Assembly: GCA_014843695.1 (NCBI GenBank)
Contig: CM026402.1
Coordinates: 15,377,037 to 15,441,036 of the forward strand
Length of the DNA: 64,000 nucleotides
Direction of reading: 5' to 3'
Source of the DNA: Archivesica marissinica
Lineage: Eukaryota; Mollusca; Bivalvia; Venerida; Vesicomyidae
Shown: positions 13,401 to 27,300 of the stretch, in pieces
Position numbering within the stretch: the first letter of the stretch is position 1
How the letters are laid out: every line of letters begins with the position of its first letter
Position numbers and translations under genes: made by a program
The notes under the pieces: model-generated
What the model was told of the DNA's origin: nothing
The model's input: the letters and a program-made list of their open reading frames with translations, nothing else
Databases searched by the model: none

Positions 13401-15741
13401 GAGCATGGTTACATTTTGTCCAGAAAGCATGGTTACATTTTGTCCAGAGAGCATGGTTACACTTTGTCCAGAAAGCATGGATACACTTTGTCCAGAAAGC
13501 ATGGTTACATTCTGTCCAGAAAGCATGGTTACACTTTGTCCAGAGAGCATGGTTACACTTTGTCCAGAAAGCATGGTTACATATTGTCCAGAAAGCATGG
13601 CTACATTTTGTCCAGAGAGCATGGCTACATTTTGTCCATAGAGCATGGTTACATTGTGTCCAGAAAGCATGGATACGTTTTGTCCAGAAAGCATGGTTAC
13701 ATTTTGTCCAGAAAACATGGTTACATTTTGTCCAGAGCATGGTTACATTTTGTCCAGAAAACATGGTTACACTTTGTCCAGAAAGCATGGTTACACTTTG
13801 TCCAGAAAGCATGGTTACATTTGTCCAGAGAGCATGAATGTTACATTTTGTCCAGAAAGCATGGTTACATTTTGTCCAGAAAGCATGGTTACATTATGTC
13901 CAGAGAGCATGGTTACATTATGTCCAGAGAGCATGGTTACATTCTTTCCAGAAAACATGGTTACACTTTGTCCAGAAAACATGGTTACATTTTGTCCAGA
14001 GAGCATGGTTACATTTTGTCCAGAAAGCATGGTTACATTTTGTCCAGAAAACATGGTTACATTTTGTCCAGAAAGCATGGTTACATTATGTCCAGAGAGC
14101 ATGGTTACATTATGTCCAGAGAGCATGGTTACATTATGTCCAGAGAGCATGGTTACATCTTCCAGAAAGCATGGTTACATTTTGTCCAGAAAGCATGGTT
14201 ACATTATGTCCAGAAAACATGGTTACATTTTGTCCAGAAAACATGGTTACATTTTGTCCAGAAAGCATGGTTACATTTTGTCCAGAGAGCATGGTTACAT
14301 TTTGTCCAAAGAGCATGGTTACATTGTGTCCAAAGAGCATGGTTACACTTTGTCCAGAAAGCATGGATACACTTTGTCCAGAAAGCATGGTTACATTCTG
14401 TCCAGAAAGCATGGTTACACTTTGTCCAGAGAGCATGGTTACACTTTGTCCAGAAAGCATGGTTACATATTGTCCAGAAAGCATGGCTACATTTTGTCCA
14501 GAGAGCATTGCTACATTATGTCCAGAAAGCATGGTTACATTTTGTCCAGAAAGCATTGTTACATTATGTCCAGAGAGCATGGTTACATTATGTCCAGAGA
14601 GCATGGTTACATTCTGTCCAGAAAGCATGGTTACCTTTTGTCCAGAAATCATGGTTACATTATGTCCAGAAAACATGGTTACACTTTGTCCAGAAAGCAT
14701 GGTTACACTTTGTCCAGAAAGCATGGTTACAGTTTGTCCAGAGAGCATGGTTACATTATGTCCAGAAAGCATGGTTACATTATGTTACATTATGTCCAGA
14801 AAGCATGGTTACATTTTGTCCAGAAAGCCTGGTTACATTATGTCCAGAGAGCATGGTTACCTTATGTCCAGCAAGCATGGTTACATTTTGTCCAGAAAGC
14901 ATGGTTACATTATGTCCAGAGAGCATGGTTACATTTTGTCCAGAAAGCATGGTTACATTGTGTCCAGAGGGCATGGTTACATTATGTCCAGAAAACATGG
15001 TTACATTTTGTCCAGAGAGCATGGCTACACTTTGTCCAGAAAGCATGGTTACATTTTGTCCAGAAAACATGGTTACATTTTGTCCAGAGAGCATGGTTAC
15101 ACTTTGTCCAGAAAGCATGGTTATATTTTGTCCAGAAAACATGGTTACATTTTTGTCCAGAGAGCATGGTTACATTTTGTCCAGAAAACATGGTTACATT
15201 TTGTACAGAGAGCATGGTTACACTTTGTCCAGAAAGCATGGTTACATTTTGTCCAGAGAGCATGGTTACATTTTGTCCAGAAAGCATGGTTACATTATGT
15301 CCAGAAAACATGGTTACATTTTGTCCAGAGCATGGTTACATTTTGTCCAGAAAGCATGGTTACATTTTGTCCAGAAAACATGGTTACACTTTGTCCAGAA
15401 AACATGGTTACATTTTGTCCAGAGAGCATGGTTACATTTTGTCCAGAAAGCATGGTTACATTGTGTCCAGAGAGCATGGTTACACTTTGTCCAGAAAGCA
15501 TGGATACACTTTGTCCAGAAAGCATGGTTACATTCTGTCCAGAAAGCATGGTTACACTTTGTCCAGAGAGCATGGTTACACTTTGTCCAGAAAGCATGGT
15601 TACATATTGTCCAGAAAGCATGGCTACATTTTGTCCAGAGAGCATGGCTACATTTTGTCCATAGAGCATGGTTACATTGTGTCCAGAAAGCATGGATACG
15701 TTTTGTCCAGAAAGCATGGTTACATTTTGTCCAGAAAACAT
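7066..15741. repeat. Four copies of a 447-bp higher-order module
   Basis: Near-identical 447-bp segments of the 24-bp array occur at 7066-7512, 10523-10969, 13272-13718 and 15295-15741. Each carries the same rare variants in the same order, including GTCCATAGAGC and GCATGGATACG near its right end. Distances between successive copies are 3457, 2749 and 2023 bp. The last two copies sit in blocks in which the interval from the TTACATTATG joint to the GTCCATAGAGC variant is exactly 876 bp (12761-13637 and 14784-15660), so that block was copied as a unit. Confidence 0.8.
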
Positions 15742-18726
15742 GGTTACATTTTGTCCAGAGCATGGTTACATTTTGTCCAGAAAACATGGTTACACTTTGT
15801 CCAGAAAGCATGGTTACACTTTGTCCAGAAAGCATGGTTACATTTTGTCCAGAGAGCATGGTTACATTATGTCCAGAAAGCATGGTTACATTATTGTTAC
15901 ATTATGTCCAGAAAGCATGGTTACATTTTGTCCAGAAAGCATGGTTACATTATGTCCAGAGAGCATGGTTACATTATGTCCAGAGAGCATGGTTACATTC
16001 TTTCCAGAAAACATGGTTACACTTTGTCCAGAAAACATGGTTACATTTTGTCCAGAGAGCATGGTTACATTTTGTCCAGAAAGCATGGTTACATTTTGTC
16101 CAGAAAACATGGTTACATTTTGTCCAGAAAGCATGGTTACATTATGTCCAGAGAGAATGGTTACATTCTTTCCAGAAAACATGGTTACACTTTGTACAGA
16201 AAACATGGTTACATTTTGTCCAGAGAGCATGTTTACATTTTGTCCAGAAAGCATGGTTACATTTTGTCCAGAAAACATGGTTACATTTTGTCCAGAAAGC
16301 ATGGTTACATTATGTCCAGAAAGCATGGTTACATTATTGTTACATTATGTCCAGAAAGCATGGTTACATTTTGTCCAGAAAGCATGGTTACATTATGTCC
16401 AGAGAGCATGGTTACATTATGTCCAGAGAGCATGGTTACATTCTTTCCAGAAAACATGGTTACACTTTGTCCAGAAAACATGGTTACATTTTGTCCAGAG
16501 AGCATGGTTACATTTTGTCCAGAAAGCATGGTTACATTTTGTCCAGAAAACATGGTTACATTTTGTCCAGAAAGCATGGTTACATTATGTCCAGAGAGCA
16601 TGGTTACATTATGTCCAGAGAGCATGGTTACATTATGTCCAGAGAGCATGGTTACATTCTGTCCAGAAAGCATGGTTACATTTTGTCCAGAAAGCATGGT
16701 TACATTATGTCCAGAAAACATGGTTACATTTTGTCCAGAAAACATGGTTACATTTTGTCCAGAAAGCATGGTTACATTTTGTCCAGAGAGCATGGTTACA
16801 TTTTGTCCAAAGAGCATGGTTACATTGTGTCCAAAGAGCATGGTTACACTTTGTCCAGAAAGCATGGATACACTTTGTCCAGAAAGCATGGTTACATTCT
16901 GTCCAGAAAGCATGGTTACACTTTGTCCAGAGAGCATGGTTACACTTTGTCCAGAAAGCATGGTTACATTTTGTCCAGAAAGCATGGCTACATTTTGTCC
17001 AGAAAGCATGGTTACATTATGTCCAGAAAGCATGGTTACATTTTGTCCAGAGCATGGTTACATTATGTCCAGAGAGCATGGTTACATTCTGTCCAGAAGC
17101 ATGGTTACATTTTGTCCAGAAAGCATGGTTACATTATGTCCAGAAAACATGGTTACATTTTGTCCAGAGCATGGTTACATTTTGTCCAGAAAACATGGTT
17201 ACACTTTGTCCAGAAAGCATGGTTACACTTTGTCCAGAACGCATGGTTACATTTTGTCCAGAGAGCATGGTTACATTATGTCCAGAAAGCATGGTTACAT
17301 TATGTCCAGAAAGCATGGTTACATTTTGTCCAGAAAGCATGGTTACATTGTGTCCAATGTGCATGGTTACACTTTGTCCAGAAAACATGGTTACATTTTG
17401 TCCAGAAAGCATGGTTACATTATGTCCAGAGAGCATGGTTACATTATGTCCAGAGAGCATGGTTACATTCTGTCCAGAATGCATGGTTACATTTTGTCCA
17501 GAAAGCATGGTTACATTATGTCCAGAAAACATGGTTACATTTTGTCCAGAGCCTGGTTACATTTTGTCCAGAAAACATGGTTACACATTGTCCCGAAAGC
17601 ATGGTTACACTTTGTCCAGAACGCATGGTTACATTTTGTCCAGAGAGCATGGTTACATTATGTCCAGAAAGCATGGTTACATTTTGTCCAGAAAGCATGG
17701 TTACATTATGTCCAGAGAGAATGGTTACATTATGTCCAGAGAGCATGGTTACATTATGTCCAGAGAGCATGGTTACATTCTGTCCAGAAAGCATGGTTAC
17801 ATATTGTCCAGAAAGCATGGTTACATTATGTCCAGAAAACATGGTTACATTTTGTCCAGAAAACATGGTTACATTTTGTAAAGAAACATGGTTACATTTT
17901 GTCCAGAGAGCATGGTTACATTTTGTCCAAAGAGCATGGTTACATTGTGTCCAAAGAGCATGGTTACACTTTGTCCAGAAAGCATGGATACACATTGTCC
18001 AGAAAGCATGGTTATATTCTGTCCAGAAAGCATGGTTACACTTTGTCCAGAGAGCATGGTTACACTTTGTCCAGAAAGCATGGTTACATATTGTCCAGAA
18101 AGCATGGCTACATTTTGTCCAGAGAGCATTGCTACATTATGTCCAGAAAGCATGGTTACATTTTGTCCAGAAAGCATTGTTACATTATGTCCAGAGAGCA
18201 TGGTTACATTATGTCCAGAGAGCATGGTTACATTCTGTCCAGAAAGCATGGTTACCTTTTGTCCAGAAAGCATGGTTACATTATGTCCAGAAAACATGGT
18301 TACATTTTGTCCAGAAAGCATGGTTACATTTTGTCCAGAAAACATGGTTACACTTTGTCCAGAAAGCATGGTTACATTTTGTCCAGAGAGCATGGTTACA
18401 TTATGTCCAAAGAGCATGGTTACATTGTGTCCAAAGAGCATGGTTACACTTTGTCCAGAAAGCATGGATACACTTTGTCCAGAAAGCATGGTTACATTCT
18501 GTCCAGAAAGCATGGTTACACTTTGTCCAGAGAGCATGGTTACACTTTGTCCAGAAAGCATGGTTACATATTGTCCAGAAAGCATGGCTACATTTTGTCC
18601 AGAGAGCATTGCTACATTATGTCCATAAAGCATGGTTACATTTTGTCCAGAAAGCATTGTTACATTATGTCCAGAGAGCATGGTTACATTATGTCCAGAG
18701 AGCATGGTTACATTATGTCCAGAACA

Positions 18727-19265
18727 TGGTTACTTTGTCCAGAGATGGTACATTTTGTCCAGAAAACAAACCCAAAACACCCCAACACCAAAAGCTGGTT
18801 ACATTTTGTCCAGAAGCATGGTTACATTTTGTCCAGAAAGCATGGTTACATTGTCCAAAACATGGTTACACTTTGTCCAAAACATGGACACACATTACAT
18901 TTGTCCAGAGCATGGTTACATTTCCAGAAGCATGGTTACATTTGTCCAAAGCATGGTTACATTTGTCCAGAAAGCATGGTTACATTTTGTCCAGAAGCAT
19001 GGTTACATTTTGTCCAAAAGCATGGTTACATTATGTCCAGAAAACATGGTTACATTTTGTCCAGAAAGCATGGTTACATTTTGTCCAGAAAACATGGTTA
19101 CATTTTGTCCAAAGCATGGTACATCCAGAAAATGGAACCAGAAAGCATGTATTTCAAATTCAACAACACAGAAAACATGGTACATTTGTCCAAAATGGTT
19201 ACATTTTGTCCAGAGAGCTGGTTACATCCACAACAACACAAACATTTGTCCAGAACATGTACATT
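18727..19265. repeat. Degenerate patch in the 24-bp array
   Basis: The units here lose single bases and short pieces (CATGGTTACTTTG, AGATGGTACATT) and gain odd A/C-rich strings such as AACAAACCCAAAACACC. Homogeneous array flanks the patch on both sides. It is either a truly decayed block or an unpolished low-accuracy read consensus. The error style (mostly deletions and A/C-rich insertions) favours the second. Confidence 0.7.
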
Positions 19266-22127
19266 ATGTCCAGAAAGCATGGTTACATTTTGTCCAGAAA
19301 GCATGGTTACATTATGTCCAGAGAGCATGGTTACATTATGTCCAGAGAGCATGGTTACATTTTGTCCAGAAAGCATGGTTACATTTTGTCCAGAAAGCAT
19401 GGTTACATTTTGTCCAGAAAACATGGTTACATTTTGTCCAGACATGGTTACATTTTGTCCAGAAAGCATGGTTACACTTTGTCCAGAAAGCATGGTTACA
19501 TTTTGTCCAGAGAGCATGGTTACATTATGTCCAGAAAGCATGGTTACATTATGTCCAGAAAGCATGGTTACATTTTGTCCAGAAAGCATGGTTACATTGT
19601 GTCCAGAAAGCATGGTTACACTTTGTCCAGAAAGCATGGTTACATTTTGTCCAGAAAGCATGGTTACATTTTGTCCAGAGAGCATGGTTACATTATGTCC
19701 AGAAAGCATGGTTACATTTGTCCAGAGAGCATGGTTACATTTTGTCCAGAAAGCATGGTTACATTTTGTCCAGAAAGCATGGTTACATTTTGTCCAGAGC
19801 ATGGTTACATTTTGTCCAGAAAACATGGTTACACATTGTCCAGAAAGCATGGTTACACTTTGTCCAGAACGCATGGTTACATTTTGTCCAGAGCATGGTT
19901 ACATTTTGTCCAGAAAACATGGTTACACATTGTCCAGAAAGCATGGTTACACTTTGTCCAGAACGCATGGTTACATTTTGTCCAGAGAGCATGGTTACAT
20001 TATGTCCAGAAAGCATGGTTACATTATGTCCAGAAAGCATGGTTACATTTTGTCCAGAAAGCATGGTTACATTGTGTCCAGAAAACATGGTTACATTTTG
20101 TCCAGAATGCATGGTTACATTTTGTCCAGAGAGCATGGTTACATTTTGTCCAGAAAGCATGGTTACATTTTGTCCAGAGAGCATGGTTACATTTTGTCCA
20201 GAACGCATGGTTACATTTTGTCCAGAAAGCATGGTTACATTTTGTCCAGAGCATGGTTACATTTTGTCCAGAAAACATGGTTACATTTTGTCCAGAGAGC
20301 ATGGTTACATTATGTCCAGAAAGCATGGTTACATTTTGTCCAGAAAGCCTGGTTACATTATGTCCAGAGAGCATGGTTACATTATGTCCAGAGAGCATGG
20401 TTACATTCCTTCCAGAAAACATGGTTACACTTTGTCCAGAAAACATGGTTACATTTTGTCCAGAGAGCATGGTTACATTTTGTCCAGAAAGCATGGTTAC
20501 ATTATGTCCAGAAAACATGGTTACATTTTGTCCAGAAAGCATGTTACATTTTGTTCAGAAAGCATGGTTACATTTTGTCCAGAGCATGGTTACATTTTGT
20601 CCAGAAAACATGGTTACACTTTGTCCAGAAAGCATGGTTACACTTTGTCCAGAAAGCATGGTTACATTTTGTCCAGAGAGCATGGTTACATTATGTCCGA
20701 AAGCATGGTTACATTATTGTTACATTATGTCCAGAAAGCATGGTTACATTTTGTCCAGAAAGCATGGTTACATTATTTCCAGAGAACATGGTTACATTAT
20801 GTCCAGAGAGCATGGTTACATTCTTTCCAGAAAACATGGTTACACTTTGTCCAGAAAACATGGTTACATTTTGTCCAGAGAGCATGGTTACATTTTGTCC
20901 AGAAAGCATGGTTACATTTTGTCCAGAAAGCATGGTTACATTTTGTCCAGAAAACATGGTTACATTTTGTCCAGAGCATGGTTACATTTTGTCCAGAAAA
21001 CATGGTTACACTTTGTCCAGAAAGCATGGTTACACTTTGTCCAGAAAGCATGGTTACATTTTGTCCAGAGAGCATGGTTACATTATGTCCAGAAAGCATG
21101 GTTACATTATTGTTACATTATGTCCAGAAAGTATGGTTACATTTTGTCCAGAAAGCCTGGTTACATTATGTCCAGAGAGCATGGTTACATTATGTCCAGA
21201 GAGCATGGTTACATTATGTCCAGAAAGCATGGTTACATTATTGTTACATTATGTCCAGAAAGTATGGTTACATTTTGTCCAGAAAGCCTGGTTACATTTT
21301 GTCCAGAGAGCATGGTTACATTTTGTCCAAAGAGCATGGTTACATTGTGTCCAAAGAGCATGGTTACACTTTGTCCAGAAAGCATGGATACACTTTGTCC
21401 AGAAAGCATGGTTACATTCTGTCCAGAAAGCATGGTTACACTTTGTCCAGAAAGCATGGCTACATTTTGTCCAGAGAGCATTGCTACATTATGTCCAGAA
21501 AGCATGGTTACATTTTGTCCAGAAAGCATTGTTACATTATGTCCAGAGAGCATGGTTACATTATGTCCAGAGAGCATGGTTACCTTTTGTCCAGAAAGCA
21601 TGGTTACATTATGTCCAGAAAACATGGTTACATTTTGTCCAGAGCATGGTTACATTTTGTCCAGAAAACATGGTTACACTTTGTCCAGAAAGCATGGTTA
21701 CACTTTGTCCAGAACGCATGGTTACATTTTGTCCAGAGAGCATGGTTACATTATGTCCAGAAAGCATGGTTACATTATGTCCAGAAAGCATGGTTACATT
21801 TTGTCCAGAAAGCATGGTTACATTGTGTCCAATGTGCATGGTTACACTTTGTCCAGAAAACATGGTTACATTTTGTCCAGAAAGCATGGTTACATTATGT
21901 CCAGAGAGCATGGTTACATTATGTCCAGAGAGCATGGTTACATTCTGTCCAGAAAGCATGGTTACATTTTGTCCAGAAAGCATGGTTACATTTTGTCCAG
22001 AAAACATGGTTACATTTTGTCCAGAAAGCATGGTTACACTTTGTCCAGAAAGCATGGTTACACTTTGTCCAGAAAGCATGGTTACATTTTGTCCAGAGCA
22101 TGGTTACATTTTGTCCAGAAAGCATGG

Positions 22128-22456
22128 ACATAGTTACATTTGTCCAGAAAGCATGGTTACACTTTGTCCAGAAAGCATGGTTACATTTTCCAGACAGGTT
22201 ACATTAGTCCAGAGCATGGTAATTTTCCAGAAACATGGTACTTGTCCAGAAAAAGGTACATTTTGTCCAGAGGCATGGTTACATTTTGTCCAGAAAGCAG
22301 GTACATTTGTCCAGAAAACATGGTTACATTTGTCCAGAAAACATGTTACTTTTGTCAGAGAATGGTTACATTTGTCAGAAAACATGTTACACTTTGTCAG
22401 AAAGCAGGTTACACTTTGTCCAGAAAGCATGGTACATTTTGCAGAGAGCGTTACAT
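22128..22456. repeat. Second degenerate patch in the 24-bp array
   Basis: Units are shortened by many one- to four-base losses (GAAACATGGTACTTG, TTTGTCAGAGAATGG, GAAAGCAGGTACATT) and then return abruptly to perfect array at the ATTATTGTTACATTATG joint. As with the patch at 18727, this could be an assembly consensus defect. Confidence 0.7.
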
Positions 22457-23338
22457 TATTGTTACATTATGTCCAGAAAGCATGGTTACATTTTGTCCAG
22501 AAAGCCTGGTTACATTTTGTCCAGAGAGCATGGTTACATTATGTCCAGAAAGCATGGTTACATTTTGTCCAGAAAGCATGGTTACATTGTGTCCAAAGTG
22601 CATGGTTACACTTTGTCCAGAAAACATGGTTACATTTTGTCCAGAAAGCATGGTTACATTTTGTCCAGAGAGCATGGTTACATTTTGTCCAGAAAGCATG
22701 GTTACATTTTGTCCAGAGAGCATGGTTACATTTTGTCCAGAACGCATGGTTACATTTTGTCCAGAAAGCATGGTTACATTTTGTCCAGAGCATGGTTACA
22801 TTTTGTCCAGAAAACATGGTTACATTTTGTCCAGAGAGCATGGTTACATTATGTCCAGAAAGCATGGTTACATTTTGTCCAGAAAGCCTGGTTACATTAT
22901 GTCCAGAGAGCATGGTTACATTATGTCCAGAGAGCATGGTTACATTCCTTCCAGAAAACATGGTTACACTTTGTCCAGAAAACATGGTTACATTTTGTCC
23001 AGAGAGCATGGTTACATTTTGTCCAGAAAGCATGGTTACATTATGTCCAGAAAACATGGTTACATTTTGTCCAGAAAGCATGTTACATTTTGTTCAGAAA
23101 GCATGGTTACATTTTGTCCAGAGCATGGTTACATTTTGTCCAGAACATGGTTACATTCCAGAAAACATGGTTACACTTTGTCCAGAAAGCATGGTTACAT
23201 TTTGTCCAGAAAGCATGGTTACATTTTGTCCAGAAAGCATGGTTACATTATGTCCAGAGAGCATGGTTACATTTTGTCCAGAAAGCATGGTTACATTATG
23301 TCCAGAAAGCATGGTTACATTATGTCCAGAAAGCATGG

Positions 23339-24338
23339 NNNNNNNNNNNNNNNNNNNNNNNNNNNNNNNNNNNNNNNNNNNNNNNNNNNNNNNNNNNNNN
23401 NNNNNNNNNNNNNNNNNNNNNNNNNNNNNNNNNNNNNNNNNNNNNNNNNNNNNNNNNNNNNNNNNNNNNNNNNNNNNNNNNNNNNNNNNNNNNNNNNNNN
23501 NNNNNNNNNNNNNNNNNNNNNNNNNNNNNNNNNNNNNNNNNNNNNNNNNNNNNNNNNNNNNNNNNNNNNNNNNNNNNNNNNNNNNNNNNNNNNNNNNNNN
23601 NNNNNNNNNNNNNNNNNNNNNNNNNNNNNNNNNNNNNNNNNNNNNNNNNNNNNNNNNNNNNNNNNNNNNNNNNNNNNNNNNNNNNNNNNNNNNNNNNNNN
23701 NNNNNNNNNNNNNNNNNNNNNNNNNNNNNNNNNNNNNNNNNNNNNNNNNNNNNNNNNNNNNNNNNNNNNNNNNNNNNNNNNNNNNNNNNNNNNNNNNNNN
23801 NNNNNNNNNNNNNNNNNNNNNNNNNNNNNNNNNNNNNNNNNNNNNNNNNNNNNNNNNNNNNNNNNNNNNNNNNNNNNNNNNNNNNNNNNNNNNNNNNNNN
23901 NNNNNNNNNNNNNNNNNNNNNNNNNNNNNNNNNNNNNNNNNNNNNNNNNNNNNNNNNNNNNNNNNNNNNNNNNNNNNNNNNNNNNNNNNNNNNNNNNNNN
24001 NNNNNNNNNNNNNNNNNNNNNNNNNNNNNNNNNNNNNNNNNNNNNNNNNNNNNNNNNNNNNNNNNNNNNNNNNNNNNNNNNNNNNNNNNNNNNNNNNNNN
24101 NNNNNNNNNNNNNNNNNNNNNNNNNNNNNNNNNNNNNNNNNNNNNNNNNNNNNNNNNNNNNNNNNNNNNNNNNNNNNNNNNNNNNNNNNNNNNNNNNNNN
24201 NNNNNNNNNNNNNNNNNNNNNNNNNNNNNNNNNNNNNNNNNNNNNNNNNNNNNNNNNNNNNNNNNNNNNNNNNNNNNNNNNNNNNNNNNNNNNNNNNNNN
24301 NNNNNNNNNNNNNNNNNNNNNNNNNNNNNNNNNNNNNN
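23339..24338. other. Assembly gap, exactly 1000 N
   Basis: The gap is exactly 1000 Ns, which suggests a placeholder rather than a measured distance. The 24-bp satellite lies on its left and the 33/44-bp satellite on its right, so direct adjacency of the two is not shown by sequence. Confidence 0.98.
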
Positions 24339-27300
24339 GTACAGCCGAGGTAAATATATAACATATATATAACATGTAGCAGGTACAGCCGAGGTAAATA
24401 TATAACATATATATAACATGTAGCAGGTACAGCCGAGGTAATATATAACATGTAGCAGGTACAGCCGAGGTAAATATATAACATATATATAACATGTAGC
24501 AGGTACTGCCGAGGTAAATATATACATATATATAACATGTAGCAGGTACAGCCGAGGTAAATATATAACATGTAGCAGGTACAGCCGAGGTAAATATATA
24601 ACATGTAGCAGGTACAGCCGAGGTAAATATATAACATGTAGCAGGTACAGCCGAGGTAAATATATAACATGTAGCAGGTACTGCCGAGGTAAATATATAA
24701 CATGTAGCAGGTACAGCCGAGGTAAATATATAACATGTAGCAGGTACAGCCGAGGTAAATATATAACATGTAGCAGGTACAGCCGAGGTAAATATATAAC
24801 ATGTAGCAGGTACAGCCGAGGTAAATATATAACATGTAGCAGGTACAGCCGAGGTAAATATATAACATATATATAACATGTAGCAGGTACAGCCGAGGTA
24901 AATATATAACATGTAACAGGTACAGCCGAGGTAAATATATAACATGTAGCAGGTACAGCCGAGGTAAATATATAACATGTAGCAGGTACAGCCGAGGTAA
25001 ATATATAACATGTAACAGGTACAGCCGAGGTAAATATATAACATGTAGCAGGTACAGCCGAGGTAAATATATAACATGTAGCCGGTACTGCCGAGGTAAA
25101 TATATAACATGTAACAGGTACAGCCGAGGTAAATATATAACATGTAGCAGGTACAGCCGAGGTAAATATATAACATGTAGCAGGTACAGCCGAGGTAAAT
25201 ATATAACATGTAACAGGTACAGCCGAGGTAAATATATAACATGTAGCAGGTACAGCCGAGGTAAATATATAACATGTAGCCGGTACTGCCGAGGTAAATA
25301 TATAACATGTAACAGGTACAGCCGAGGTAAATATATAATATGTAGCAGGTACAGCCGAGGTAAATATATAACATGTAGCCGGTACTGCCGAGGTAAATAT
25401 ATAACATGTAGCAGGTACTGCCGAGGTAAATATATAACATATATATAAATGTAGCAGGCACAGCCGAGATAAATATATAACATGTAGCAGGTACAGCCGA
25501 AGTAAATATATAACATATAGCAGGTACTGCCGAGGTAAATATATAACATGTAGCAGGTACAGCCGAGATAAATATATAACATATAGCAGGTACTGCCGAG
25601 GTAAATATATAACATGTAGCACGTACAGCCGAGATAAATATATAACATATAGCAGGTACTGACGAGGTAAATATATAACATATATATAACATGTAGCAGG
25701 TACAGCCGAGATAAATATATAACATGTAGCAGGTACAGCCGAGGTAAATATATAACATATAGCAGGTACAGCCGAGGTAAATATATAACATATATATAAC
25801 ATGTAGCAGGTACTGCCGAGGTAAATATATAACATATATATAACATGTAGCAGGTACAGCCGAGGTAAATATATAACATGTAACAGGTACAGACGAGGTA
25901 AATATATAACATGTAAACAGGTACAGCCGAGGTAAATATATAACATGTAACATGTACAGCCGAGGTAAATATATAACATGTAGCAGGTACAGCCGAGGTA
26001 AATATACAACATGTAGCAGGTACAACCGAGGTAAATATATAACATGTAACAGGTACAGACGAGGTAAATATATAACATATATATAACATGTAGCAGGCAC
26101 AGCCGAGGTAAATATATAACATGTAGCAGGCACAGCCGAGGTAAATATATAACATGTAGCATATACAGCCGAGGTAAATATATAACATGTAGCAGGCACA
26201 GCCGAGGTAAATATATAACATGTAGCAGGTACTGCCGAGGTAAATATATAACATATATATAACATGTAGCAGGCACAGCCGAGATAAATATATAACATGT
26301 AGCAGGCACAGCCGAGATAAATATATAACATGTAGCAGGCACAGCCGTGGTCAATATATAACATGTAGCAGGCACAGCCGAGGTAAATATATAACATGTA
26401 GCAGGTACAGCCGAGGTAAATATATAACATGTAGCAGGTACAGCCGAGGTAAATATATAACATGTAGTAGGCACAGCCGAGGTAAATATATACCATGTAG
26501 CAGGCACAGCCGAGGTAAATATATAACATGTAGCAGGCACAGCCGAGGTAAATATATAACATGTAGCAGGCACAGCCGAGGTAAATATATAACATGTAGC
26601 AGGTACTGCCGAGGTAAATATATAACATGTAACAGGTACAGACGAGGTAAATATATAACATATATATAACATGTAGCAGGCACAGCCGATATAAATATAT
26701 AACATGTAGCAGGTACAGCCGAGGTAAATATATAACATATAGCAGGTACAGCCGAGGTAAATATATAACATGTAGCAGGCACAGCCGAGGTAAATATATA
26801 ACATGTAGCAGGCACAGCCGAGGTAAATATATAACATGTAGCAGGTACAGCCGAGATAAATATATAACATGTAGCAGGTACTGCCGAGGTAAATATATAA
26901 CATGTAGCAGGTACAGCCGAGATAAATATATAACATATAGCAGGTACTGCCGAGGTAAATATATAACATATATATAACATGTAGCAGGCACAGCCGAGAT
27001 AAATATATAACATGTAGCACGTACAGCCGAGGTAAATATATAACATATAGCAGGTACAGCCGAGGTAAATATATAACATATATATAACATGTAGCAGGTA
27101 CTGCCGAGGTAAATATATAACATATATATAACATGTAGCAGGTACAGCCGAGGTAAATATATAACATGTAACAGGTACAGACGAGGTAAATATATAACAT
27201 GTAAACAGGTACAGCCGAGGTAAATATATAACATGTAACAGGTACAGTCGAGGTAAATATATAACATGTAGCAGGTACAGCCGAGGTAAATATACAACAT

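Larger units (their letters stand above)
5419..23338. repeat. 24-bp tandem repeat mega-array (about 740 units)
   Basis: The unit is TGTCCAGAAAGCATGG followed by TTACATTT. Main variants are AGAGAGC versus AGAAAGC versus AGAAAAC, and TTTTG versus TTATG versus TTCTG versus ACTTTG before the core. Occasional 22-bp units (TCCAGAGCATGG, two bases short) and joints such as ATTATTGTTACATTATG (near 6191, 11119, 12758, 15891, 16331, 20711, 21101, 21238 and 22456) shift the frame. Variants recur in the same order over kilobases, which shows higher-order duplication. The array is cut by an N-gap, so its true length is unknown. Five of six frames are stop-free in the consensus, giving spurious giant open frames. 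Confidence 0.97.

Noticed and set aside
4477..24372. Very long plus- and minus-strand open frames (hundreds to more than 3700 codons) in the 38/24-bp arrays as protein genes
   Set aside because: They overlap one another in several frames on both strands, consist only of the translated satellite unit, run across the N-gap in places, and have no start context, splice signal or domain.
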